From contig CANRDG010000043.1 in the NCBI GenBank assembly GCA_947629275.1, forward strand, positions 1 to 12,963: 12,963 nt of DNA, read 5' to 3'. Source of the stretch: an uncultured Clostridia bacterium. Lineage in GTDB: Bacteria > Bacillota > Clostridia > Oscillospirales > Ruminococcaceae. The translations under genes and the position numbers were made by a program. The notes beneath the pieces were generated by a model. It saw only the letters and a list, made by a program, of their open reading frames with translations. It was not told the DNA's origin and searched no databases. Positions 7,311-12,963 of this stretch are shown here, piece after piece (the first letter of the stretch is position 1; every line of letters begins with the position of its first letter).

Positions 7311-7375
7311 CTCCTTCCGACTGAAATTATGACGACATAGAAGCCCATCATTTCAGTTCAGACAGTAGTTCTATG
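7311..7375 (-). promoter_or_regulatory. Structured rpmE 5' leader, possible L31 autoregulatory RNA
   Basis: The rpmE transcript should begin near 7395, giving a leader of about 90 bases. Two perfect complementarities are present: stem A pairs 7369-7375 with 7336-7342 (CATAGAA/TTCTATG, 7 bp) and stem B pairs 7350-7357 with 7320-7327 (ACTGAAAT/ATTTCAGT, 8 bp, extended after one mismatch by ATG/CAT). The pairing order is a-b-a'-b', so the stems either form a pseudoknot or exclude each other. Stem B ends directly at the ribosome binding site (7311-7319). Ribosomal protein leaders of this kind are known upstream of rpmE in several bacterial groups. That this is one of them is inference. Confidence 0.6.
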
Positions 7376-7401
7376 CATTCTATCAATTAACGTACCCAAA
7401 T

Positions 7402-7430
7402 ATTATAACACAAAAAAATTTATACGTCAA
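7402..7430 (-). promoter_or_regulatory. Sigma-A promoter of rpmE
   Basis: On the minus strand, TTGACG (7425-7430), a 17-bp spacer and a perfect TATAAT (7402-7407). Near-consensus strength suits a ribosomal protein gene. Confidence 0.9.
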
Positions 7431-7453
7431 GTGTTTTTTCTAAAAAATAATAC

Positions 7454-7482
7454 TTGCCAAAACGGTTGCGATATGGTATACT
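7454..7482 (+). promoter_or_regulatory. Sigma-A promoter of the small membrane protein gene
   Basis: TTGCCA (7454-7459), a 17-bp spacer and TATACT (7477-7482), with a short leader to the ATG at 7524. It is back to back with the rpmE promoter, the two -35 boxes being only 23 bases apart. Confidence 0.75.
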
Positions 7483-7523
7483 TAAATCAGATAAATTGCA
7501 CAAAAAATTTGGAGGTGTATAAC

Positions 7524-7766
7524 ATGAGAGAAAAACTGCTGTTCCTCGGTATGTTGGTATTGAGCGTGCTTTACTGGGTAGAGGTAGTTGGCGCAGGCTC
7601 ATACGAATGGTATCAGTACATCGGTCTGGCGATAACGGTGCTTACCATACTGCCGTGGCTGATAAGCATACTGATATCTCAGCGCAAAAAGTCTAAAGAG
7701 CGCGCCGAGGAAGCCGCGCTGAAAGCCGCAAGACGCGATGCAAAAGAGGCTAAGAAAAACAAATAA
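7524..7766 (+). CDS. Small two-helix membrane protein, unknown function
   Basis: I do not recognise a family. The 80-aa product has two hydrophobic segments likely to span the membrane, at about 5-24 and 31-52, joined by a short GAGSYEWY turn. A strongly charged, alanine-rich tail at about 54-80 (RKKSKERAEEAALKAARRDAKEAKKNK as pieces) looks like a basic cytoplasmic helix; by the positive-inside rule both termini would face the cytoplasm. Start choice: the frame is open back to 7431, but the ATG at 7524 has GGAGGTG 6 bases upstream and lies downstream of a good promoter, whereas the upstream ATGs precede or overlap that promoter. It is flanked by its own promoter and a strong terminator, so it is a single-gene unit. 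The coding start, ribosome site, promoter and terminator together make it a credible gene despite its size. Confidence 0.85.
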   Translation: MREKLLFLGMLVLSVLYWVEVVGAGSYEWYQYIGLAITVLTILPWLISILISQRKKSKERAEEAALKAARRDAKEAKKNK

Positions 7767-7777
7767 AGCAGCACACT

Positions 7778-7809
7778 AAAAAGGTTTGGAGCATTGTCCA
7801 AACCTTTTT
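7778..7809. terminator. Bidirectional terminator with 13-bp perfect stem
   Basis: AAAAAGGTTTGGA (7778-7790) pairs perfectly with TCCAAACCTTTTT (7797-7809) around a 6-nt loop. The flanking A and T runs give a T tract on both strands. It therefore serves the small membrane protein gene (stop at 7766) and the converging aminotransferase gene (stop at 7829). Confidence 0.95.
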
Positions 7810-7828
7810 GTTTTGCGGAAGCTTTGTA

Positions 7829-8896
7829 TTACAGCTTTTCTACCCAGCCGAAGGTATCTTCTATCTTACCCCACTGTATGCCAGTCATGGTGTCATACAG
7901 CATTTGTGAGATAGGTCCTATCTCGTTGTTATTGATAGTCATTACCTTATCGTTCCATTTCAAGTGACCTACAGGCGAGATAACAGCTGCTGTGCCTGTG
8001 CCGAAAACTTCGCTCAGTTTGCCGTTATCATATGCGTCTGCAACTTCCTGAATGGTTATACGTCTTTCGCTTACGGGTATGCCCTTAGCGCGGCATACAT
8101 CGAGAGCTGACTTTCTTGTGATACCCGGAAGAATTGAACCTTGCAGCATAGGCGTTACTACCTCGCCGTCTATAACGAACATTATGTTCATAGCGCCAAC
8201 TTCTTCTATATACTTCTGCTCAACGCCGTCAAGCCACAGCACCTGTGAATAATTCTGCTTGTGTGCCTCGTCCTGACCTATGAGCGATGCGGCGTAGTTG
8301 CCGCCTGTTTTTGCAAAGCCCATACCACCTCTTACGGCTCTTACATACTTGCTCTCAACATATATCGAAACGGGATTGAGACCTGTTTCATAATACGCGC
8401 CCGAGGGTGAAAGTATTATAAAGAACATATAGTGGTCGGCAGGCTTAACGCCTAAGAACGGGTCAACCGATATGATGAACGGTCTTATGTAGAGCGATGC
8501 GCCGTCGGTATGAGGCACCCAGTCTTTATCCACCTCAACGAGTGCATGAAGGGCTTGCAGGCAATCCTGCTCGTCGATACGCGGGATAACAAGTCTGTCG
8601 TTGGAAACGTTCATTCTCTTGAAGTTCTCGATAGGTCTGAAAAACTGTATATCGCCGCTTGCAGTTCTATACGCTTTCAGTCCCTCAAAGACCGTCTGAC
8701 CGTAGTGCAGGCACATAGCCGCCGGTGAGATCCGGAAGTCCTCATACGGTACTATTCTTGCATCGTGCCAGCCCTTGCCGGTGATATAATCCATTACGAA
8801 CATATGGTCTGTAAAGATATGACCGAATCCGAGCTTGGTCTCGTCCTGCGGCTTGGCCTTGGGAGTTTTTGTAAGCTCATATCTGATATTCAGCAT
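7829..8896 (-). CDS. ilvE: Branched-chain amino acid aminotransferase
   Basis: PLP-dependent class IV aminotransferase that carries out the last step of leucine, isoleucine and valine synthesis (or the first step of their breakdown), exchanging the amino group with 2-oxoglutarate/glutamate. The 355-aa product is of the longer BCAT type also found in eukaryotes and many Firmicutes. Seen: the N-terminal LGFGHIFTDHMFVMDY; LHYGQTVFEGLKAYR at about 64-78; FRPIENFKRMNVSNDRL at 86-102; the probable Schiff-base Lys196 in GGMGFAKTGGNYAAS; YIEEVGAMNIMFV at 229-241; and the phosphate-binding segments GSILPGITRKS and GTGTAAVISPVG. The ATG has an AGAAGGA site. The promoter is close and the leader only about 30 bases, leaving no room for a T-box or long attenuator. 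It appears to be a single-gene unit away from any ilv/leu operon. Confidence 0.97.
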   Translation of the reverse strand: MLNIRYELTKTPKAKPQDETKLGFGHIFTDHMFVMDYITGKGWHDARIVPYEDFRISPAAMCLHYGQTVFEGLKAYRTASGDIQFFRPIENFKRMNVSNDRLVIPRIDEQDCLQALHALVEVDKDWVPHTDGASLYIRPFIISVDPFLGVKPADHYMFFIILSPSGAYYETGLNPVSIYVESKYVRAVRGGMGFAKTGGNYAASLIGQDEAHKQNYSQVLWLDGVEQKYIEEVGAMNIMFVIDGEVVTPMLQGSILPGITRKSALDVCRAKGIPVSERRITIQEVADAYDNGKLSEVFGTGTAAVISPVGHLKWNDKVMTINNNEIGPISQMLYDTMTGIQWGKIEDTFGWVEKL

Positions 8897-8931
8897 TTTA
8901 AGATCCTTCTTTCATAAAATTTATCAAAAAT

Positions 8932-8960
8932 ATTATAACTCTTTTTTACGGATTTTGCAA
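8932..8960 (-). promoter_or_regulatory. Sigma-A promoter of ilvE
   Basis: On the minus strand, TTGCAA (8955-8960), a 17-bp spacer and a perfect TATAAT (8932-8937). A direct repeat TTTTGCA (8953-8959 and 8965-8971, 12-bp period) overlaps and flanks the -35 box and might be a regulator site. Confidence 0.85.
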
Positions 8961-9027
8961 GAGGTTTTGCACAAAAACTTCAAAATCGGCTGAAAAGCGC
9001 TCATAAAGGGCGGCAAAATGAAAGAAT

Positions 9028-9933
9028 TTACTGTGCGAACGTCTTTTGCGGTATTATAATATCCAGCGATTTTCGGTGATTTGTTATCTCCGCGACCTTG
9101 TATCTTCCGCCGTCCTCGCCGTCAAGAGTCCACGCTATCTCCTCGTCGCAGGTAATTCTGAGTGATGCGGTCTTAAAAGTTACAAAGTGCTTGGGATCAA
9201 GGTCGCCGACTAAAAGCTTTGCCAAAAGGCTTTGAAATTCCATAATTCCGTTGGGCATTTTTATCAGCACGACTTCAAACAGACCGTCGTCAAAAAACAC
9301 ATCTTTTGTGGTGATGAGCTGTTTCATGCCGCCCACAGAATAGGCATTTGTCACCATGCCGAGGAGAAAATCGCCCTGCAGAGTTTCGCCGTCATGTTCC
9401 ACGGTAAGCTCATAAGCTTCAAGCTTGTTAAGACGTTTCGCGCCCTCCAGAACATATGCAAGATGACCCAGTACATTCTTCACGTTCTGCGGAGTTTCAT
9501 AAGAAACGTCCGTAAAGGCGCCGAACGCTGCGACATAGCAGTAATATTCGCCGTTGAAAGAGCCTATATCTATATTATAGCGCTTACCCTCCAATACGTT
9601 TTTGGCGGCTTCGGAGACTTTCTTTGGTATCTCAACGCTCCTTGCAAAGTCATTTGTCGTACCCGACGGTATATACCCCAGCGGCACGTTGACACCGCTT
9701 TTCAGTATTCCTTTTATACTCTCACTGAGCGTTCCGTCGCCGCCCGAAACTACGATAAGATCGTATTTTTCGGCGTTTTCGCTTATTTTTTCAAAGGCGT
9801 CAAGCCTATACTGCGTGGGGTAAGCGGTAACGAGGTAGCCGCCTTCGGTAAAGGTGTTTATAACTTCGCTGAGGTTTTCGGCAACATGGCTTTTGCCTGC
9901 GCGCGCGTTATAAACAAAAAGCATTTTCTTCAT
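9028..9933 (-). CDS. Diacylglycerol kinase-family lipid kinase (YegS/DagK-like)
   Basis: ATP-dependent lipid kinase of the diacylglycerol kinase catalytic family. Members phosphorylate diacylglycerol or related lipids at the inner membrane face and recycle the diacylglycerol released during envelope polymer synthesis. The 301-aa length fits. Seen: MKKMLFVYNARAG at the N-terminus (family NPxAG-like loop, here NARAG); the nucleotide-binding VVSGGDGTLSES with GGDGT at 64-68; LGYIPSGTTNDFARS at 85-99; and a C-terminal beta-rich domain with FDDGLFEVV. The substrate cannot be fixed from sequence. Start choice: an ATG at 9948 lies against the GGAG site (9943-9946), so the ATG at 9933, 9 bases from GGAG, is preferred. 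It is a single-gene unit with a consensus-like promoter. I saw no clear terminator between it and ilvE. Confidence 0.93.
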   Translation of the reverse strand: MKKMLFVYNARAGKSHVAENLSEVINTFTEGGYLVTAYPTQYRLDAFEKISENAEKYDLIVVSGGDGTLSESIKGILKSGVNVPLGYIPSGTTNDFARSVEIPKKVSEAAKNVLEGKRYNIDIGSFNGEYYCYVAAFGAFTDVSYETPQNVKNVLGHLAYVLEGAKRLNKLEAYELTVEHDGETLQGDFLLGMVTNAYSVGGMKQLITTKDVFFDDGLFEVVLIKMPNGIMEFQSLLAKLLVGDLDPKHFVTFKTASLRITCDEEIAWTLDGEDGGRYKVAEITNHRKSLDIIIPQKTFAQ

Positions 9934-9971
9934 AAACCTTATCTCCATAGTGTGTCTATATATACAAAATT

Positions 9972-10000
9972 ATTTTATACCTTTTATATTTTTTTGTCAA
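9972..10000 (-). promoter_or_regulatory. Sigma-A promoter of the lipid kinase gene
   Basis: On the minus strand, a perfect TTGACA (9995-10000), a 17-bp spacer and TAAAAT (9972-9977). It is divergent from the promoter at 10042-10070. Confidence 0.85.
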
Positions 10001-10041
10001 TAGAATTATTCTTAATTTTTTGAAATATATTACACGTATAC

Positions 10042-10070
10042 TTTACAAAAGACTTAAAATGTGGTAGAAT
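10042..10070 (+). promoter_or_regulatory. Sigma-A promoter of the three-gene plus-strand cluster
   Basis: TTTACA (10042-10047), a 17-bp spacer and TAGAAT (10065-10070), about 40 bases ahead of the first start codon. Confidence 0.75.
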
Positions 10071-10109
10071 ATCATTGTATGACATCTGACCTTTCGGGAG
10101 GCGAATTTT

Positions 10110-10952
10110 TTGAAACACCCCATTTTATACGCGTTCAAAATGATATGTATGATATTTTGTGTCGCTATGGTAGCTGCGTGTGCGGCAGTGACTTTGGTAT
10201 GGCTGACAGGTAAGCTAAGGCAGCCGAAGCAGCTTGCAACGGTATATTTTGACACATTCGCTTTGTTCGTACTTATAAGCACGGCGACAATAATTATAAG
10301 AATCGCCTTGCATTCGCGCGGTTATTCAAGGGTATACTCAAAAAGCATTAAAGAGGGCTACACAGACAAGTTTTTTGCATATTTTGAAAGACGTGCAAAA
10401 CGCTCTTTTACAAAGAATAAAAAGAATGCCGCGACCATGGCTCTGGCTTCATGTTACGCCGAGGCAGGCAGGTATGCCGATGCGGTAGATACCCTGCACA
10501 AGATAGACTTTTTCTCTCTGGACGAAAAAGCAAGAGCGGAATACTTCAACACCGCGCTTTACACCGAGATAATTTCGGGCAACACCGCGGAGGCAGAAAA
10601 GATCTACGCCGCAGGAAAAGGTCTTTTGGAAAGGTACGGCGGCGGCAGTTCGGGCGCTGAGATAGACCGCACTTTGGCGGCGCTGTCGTTTGCGCGTGGA
10701 GATATGTATGATGCGGAGGCGAAGCTTTTGGAACTGTGCGAACACGCTTTGCCTGATCATGTTGCATCGGCGTGCGGCATATACCTTACTATGATATACT
10801 TAAATACCGACAGGCTTGAAAAGGCAAAGCTTGCCGCAGAAATGACCATTCCGAACATTTCATCATATCGCGACAAGCAGATCATGCTGCGGCTTATGAA
10901 ATGCATTGAAAACGCATACGGTGCAAAATGCGAAACAGCGTGCGAAGCATAA
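10110..10952 (+). CDS. Membrane-anchored protein with TPR-like helical repeats, unknown function
   Basis: Not assigned to a named family. The 280-aa product has two hydrophobic segments near the N-terminus (about 8-34 and 48-66) separated by a short basic loop. A basic stretch follows, then a soluble alpha-helical region from about 100 to 270. That region shows TPR-like spacing: AATMALASCYAEAGRYADAVDTLHKIDF at about 106-133, AEYFNTALYTEIISGNTAEAEKIYAAGKGLL, RTLAALSFARGDMYDAEAKLLELCEHAL and SACGIYLTMIYLNTDRLEKAKLAAEMTI, quoted as separate repeat units of the A..Y...G....A type. Such repeats usually mediate protein-protein contacts. The start is TTG, supported by GGGAGG 8 bases upstream and a promoter about 40 bases upstream; no nearby ATG fits better. 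It is the first gene of a likely operon with the membrane exporter-like gene 29 bases downstream. The gene is clear, the repeat assignment probable, the function unknown. Confidence 0.8.
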   Translation: MKHPILYAFKMICMIFCVAMVAACAAVTLVWLTGKLRQPKQLATVYFDTFALFVLISTATIIIRIALHSRGYSRVYSKSIKEGYTDKFFAYFERRAKRSFTKNKKNAATMALASCYAEAGRYADAVDTLHKIDFFSLDEKARAEYFNTALYTEIISGNTAEAEKIYAAGKGLLERYGGGSSGAEIDRTLAALSFARGDMYDAEAKLLELCEHALPDHVASACGIYLTMIYLNTDRLEKAKLAAEMTIPNISSYRDKQIMLRLMKCIENAYGAKCETACEA

Positions 10953-10981
10953 ACTTACAAAGAAAGACACGGTGAAAAAAT

Positions 10982-11485
10982 ATGGTAGAACAGCTTGCAG
11001 ACTGGCTGACAACGGCACTTTCGGCGCTGCCGAAGGAACTTATAATATTTATAATCTCAATGATACCGATACTGGAACTGAGGGGCGGCATTATTGCTGC
11101 ATCTCTTCTGCACGTACCCATAACGACCGCGATACCGGTATGCCTTATGGGGAACATCATACCTATACCGTTCATTTTGCTGTTTATAACGAAGATATTT
11201 GAACTTTTGAAAAAGACGAAGCATTTTGGCGGCTTGGTGACAAAACTTGAAAACAAGGCTATGGGCAAGAGCGACAAGATACAAAAATACGAGTTTTGGG
11301 GGCTGGTGCTTTTTGTTGGCATACCGCTGCCCGGAACGGGCGCATGGACGGGTTCTCTCATCGCGGCGCTTTTGCAGGTAAAGCTGAAAAAAGCCGTGCC
11401 TGCGATATTTTTGGGACTGCTTTTGGCGGTGCTGATAATGTGTACAGTATCATACTTTATACCTTGGCTTATAAAGACGATATAG
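10982..11485 (+). CDS. COG2426-type small membrane protein (putative small multi-drug export family)
   Basis: Integral membrane protein resembling the family annotated as putative small multi-drug export protein (PF06695/COG2426). The export role in that name is weakly supported. The 167-aa product has about four hydrophobic segments: 18-44, 48-74, 104-132 (containing family-like glycine/proline segments) and 139-164. The conserved signatures are PILELRGGI (29-37), placing a Glu-Leu-Arg in a membrane segment, and GIPLPGTGAWTGSLIAALL (113-131). The ATG at 10982 has only a modest site (GGTGA) nearby. It lies 29 bases after the helical-repeat protein and 15 bases before the GH2 gene, so the three are probably co-transcribed. 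Confidence 0.9.
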   Translation: MVEQLADWLTTALSALPKELIIFIISMIPILELRGGIIAASLLHVPITTAIPVCLMGNIIPIPFILLFITKIFELLKKTKHFGGLVTKLENKAMGKSDKIQKYEFWGLVLFVGIPLPGTGAWTGSLIAALLQVKLKKAVPAIFLGLLLAVLIMCTVSYFIPWLIKTI

Positions 11486-11500
11486 GGGGGCTTAGGGCAA

Positions 11501-12963
11501 ATGCTGAAAATGAAAGACATTTCAGGAACATGGGAGTTTGCCTTTGACAAGAGCGGTGGTTATCACGACACCATTACTATGCCGGACACGACATCTCACG
11601 CAAAAAAGGGAAAGCTAAACGAAAAGGCACAAGAGGGTCATCTTACCGACATATACGAATACGAGGGAGAAGCGTGGTTTAGGAAGTGCGCCGTTATTGA
11701 AAAATGCGACGGCAGGGCGCAGCTTTTTCTTGAACGGACGCGGATAACAGACCTTTACATAGACGGCATAAATTTAGGCAGGCAGGATAGCCTTTGCGCA
11801 CCGCACATTTACGATATTACGAAATTTTGCGATGGTGAGGCGCACGAGATAGAATTGCGCGTTTCAAACGTTGGCTATAAGACAAAGGGCGGTCACATGA
11901 CCTCGCCTGACACGCAGACCAACTGGCTTGGAATAACGGGTCGCATGGAGATAATATACAGCGGCAGGTCGTATGCTGAAAATTTGCGTTTAGACAGCGA
12001 GGTTGAAAGCGGCAGCATTATAGCGGTATTTGACCTTTGTGGTGAGGAGACCGACAAAATATCTGTATACGCCTGCGACGGCGAAAAGAAATATCCTGCA
12101 AGCATAACTAAAGATGACAGAAGCGTTTCGGCAGTTATAAGAATAGGCGGCGAGGCAAAGCTATGGAGCGAATTTTCGCCGTTTTTATATGATGTAGTTA
12201 TAGACATAAGCGGTGACCGCATTACAAAAAAAGCAGGCATAAGAAAGCTTTCGTGCTGCGGCGGCAAGTTTTTGATAAACGGCAAAAAGACCTTTCTGCG
12301 CGGCAAGCACGACGGCATGATATTCCCCCTGACGGGCTACGCGCCGACCGACACCGAAAGCTGGCTAAAGGTCATGAAAACGGCGCAGCAGTACGGCATA
12401 AATCATTACCGTTTCCACACCTGCTGCCCGCCCGAGGCGGCTTTTGAGGCGGCTGACATTCTAGGAATTTACATGGAGCCCGAGCTGCCTTTCTGGGGAA
12501 CGGTCGCGGCAAAGGGCGAGGACGGTTACAACGAAGAAGAGCAGGAGTACCTTATTGAAGAAGGCAAGCGGATACTTACGCAGTTTGGCGATCACCCGTC
12601 GTTTTGCATGATGTCAATGGGCAACGAGCTGTGGGGCAGTCCTGAGCGCATAAACGAGATAATGGGAACACTCAAAACGCATGATAACAGGCCGCTTTTT
12701 ACGCAGGGGTCGAACAACTTTCAGTTTTTCCCCTGTGAGGTGGAAAACGACGATTTTTTTGTGGGCGTGCGGCTGTCGTCAACGCGGCTGATAAGGGGCT
12801 CTTACGCAATGTGCGATGCGCCGCTCGGGCACGTTCAGACGGAGGCGCCAAGCACGCTGAAAGATTATGACACCGTTATAAGCGGAGTTGCGGCAGACAG
12901 TGAAACAAAGGGCGGCAAGATAAGCATACAGTACGGCACGGGCGTTAAGGAAGTTGACGCCTC
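11501..12963 (+). CDS. Glycoside hydrolase family 2 protein, 3'-truncated by window
   Basis: Family 2-type glycosidase (beta-galactosidase/glucuronidase/mannosidase superfamily), open to the window end with 487 codons visible. The N-terminal jelly-roll sugar-binding domain spans about 1-160, with DISGTWEFAFD, GEAWFRKCAVI, ERTRITDLYIDGINLGRQ and HIYDITKF. An immunoglobulin-like sandwich lies at about 165-250. The TIM barrel starts near 255 with FLINGKKTFLRGKHDG, followed by YGINHYRFHTCCPPEAAFEAADILGIYMEPELPFWG. The probable acid/base Glu376 sits in MMSMGNELWG. The nucleophile is not visible and probably lies downstream. No signal peptide is present, so a cytoplasmic enzyme acting on imported oligosaccharides is likely; the substrate is unknown. 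ATG 11501 is preceded by GGGGGG and AGGG; ATG 11510 is an alternative. It is the third gene of the plus-strand cluster. Confidence 0.9.
   Translation, partial: MLKMKDISGTWEFAFDKSGGYHDTITMPDTTSHAKKGKLNEKAQEGHLTDIYEYEGEAWFRKCAVIEKCDGRAQLFLERTRITDLYIDGINLGRQDSLCAPHIYDITKFCDGEAHEIELRVSNVGYKTKGGHMTSPDTQTNWLGITGRMEIIYSGRSYAENLRLDSEVESGSIIAVFDLCGEETDKISVYACDGEKKYPASITKDDRSVSAVIRIGGEAKLWSEFSPFLYDVVIDISGDRITKKAGIRKLSCCGGKFLINGKKTFLRGKHDGMIFPLTGYAPTDTESWLKVMKTAQQYGINHYRFHTCCPPEAAFEAADILGIYMEPELPFWGTVAAKGEDGYNEEEQEYLIEEGKRILTQFGDHPSFCMMSMGNELWGSPERINEIMGTLKTHDNRPLFTQGSNNFQFFPCEVENDDFFVGVRLSSTRLIRGSYAMCDAPLGHVQTEAPSTLKDYDTVISGVAADSETKGGKISIQYGTGVKEVDA

Noticed and set aside
8897..9027. T-box or attenuator leader for ilvE
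   Set aside because: The promoter lies only about 35 bases from the start codon, leaving no room for a T-box, and no antiterminator or terminator pair is present.
9232..10023. 263-codon plus-strand open frame opposite the lipid kinase
   Set aside because: It is antisense to the conserved kinase motifs, crosses the kinase promoter and has low-complexity aromatic-rich content. It is a shadow.
10449..10767. Overlapping short open frames in the middle of the helical-repeat protein gene, suggesting a frameshift
   Set aside because: The 280-aa frame is continuous from its ribosome site to its stop with consistent helical-repeat content. The others are out-of-frame shadows.
10894..11550. 218-codon minus-strand open frame across the COG2426-type gene
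   Set aside because: It covers a recognised membrane protein in antisense and runs into the GH2 start region, with no ribosome site or family match.
1..12963. Defence system, prophage, insertion sequence, CRISPR array or other mobile feature
   Set aside because: No transposase, integrase, phage, restriction or CRISPR-associated sequence, no repeat-spacer pattern and no terminal inverted repeats were seen. The gene content is mostly conserved chromosomal housekeeping.

Overview
The window reads as chromosomal core DNA from a low-to-mid GC anaerobic Clostridia-type Firmicute. An Oscillospiraceae/Ruminococcus-like gut bacterium is my best guess, but that is inference. Supporting signs are the dGTPase-dnaG-rpoD gene order, strong AGGAGG-type ribosome binding sites, sigma-A promoters with 17-18 bp spacers, zinc-type ribosomal protein L31, heavy use of AUA for isoleucine, and occasional TTG/GTG starts. 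I see no mobile element, CRISPR array, tRNA or rRNA.

Layout. Positions 1-1641 (+) hold the 3' part of htpG (Hsp90), ending at a bidirectional terminator. Facing it on the minus strand is a Cu/Zn superoxide dismutase gene (2222-1712) broken by a single-base frameshift in an A6 tract. Next comes a minus-strand macromolecular-synthesis operon, read from right to left: dGTPase-like HD hydrolase (6288-5293), dnaG primase (5277-3523), rpoD primary sigma factor (3477-2371) and a strong terminator at 2285-2316. Upstream of it, also on the minus strand, are a YigZ/IMPACT-family gene (7040-6420) and rpmE (7302-7102). A terminator separates these two, and rpmE has a consensus promoter and a structured leader.

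A small two-helix membrane protein (7524-7766, +) is divergent from rpmE. It shares a 13-bp bidirectional terminator with the converging branched-chain aminotransferase gene (8896-7829). A diacylglycerol/lipid kinase gene (9933-9028, -) and a three-gene plus-strand cluster diverge from back-to-back promoters around 9972-10070. The cluster encodes a membrane-anchored helical-repeat protein, a COG2426-type small membrane exporter-like protein, and a glycoside hydrolase family 2 enzyme cut off by the window end.

Most of the content is housekeeping: protein folding, DNA priming, transcription initiation, nucleotide turnover, translation and amino-acid metabolism. I did not find a convincing new multi-gene system. 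The items most worth a second look are the frameshifted SOD and the rpmE leader, whose two stems interleave and so could form a pseudoknot or a switch. After those come the unexplained membrane-protein/GH2 cluster and a hairpin in the dnaG-rpoD gap.
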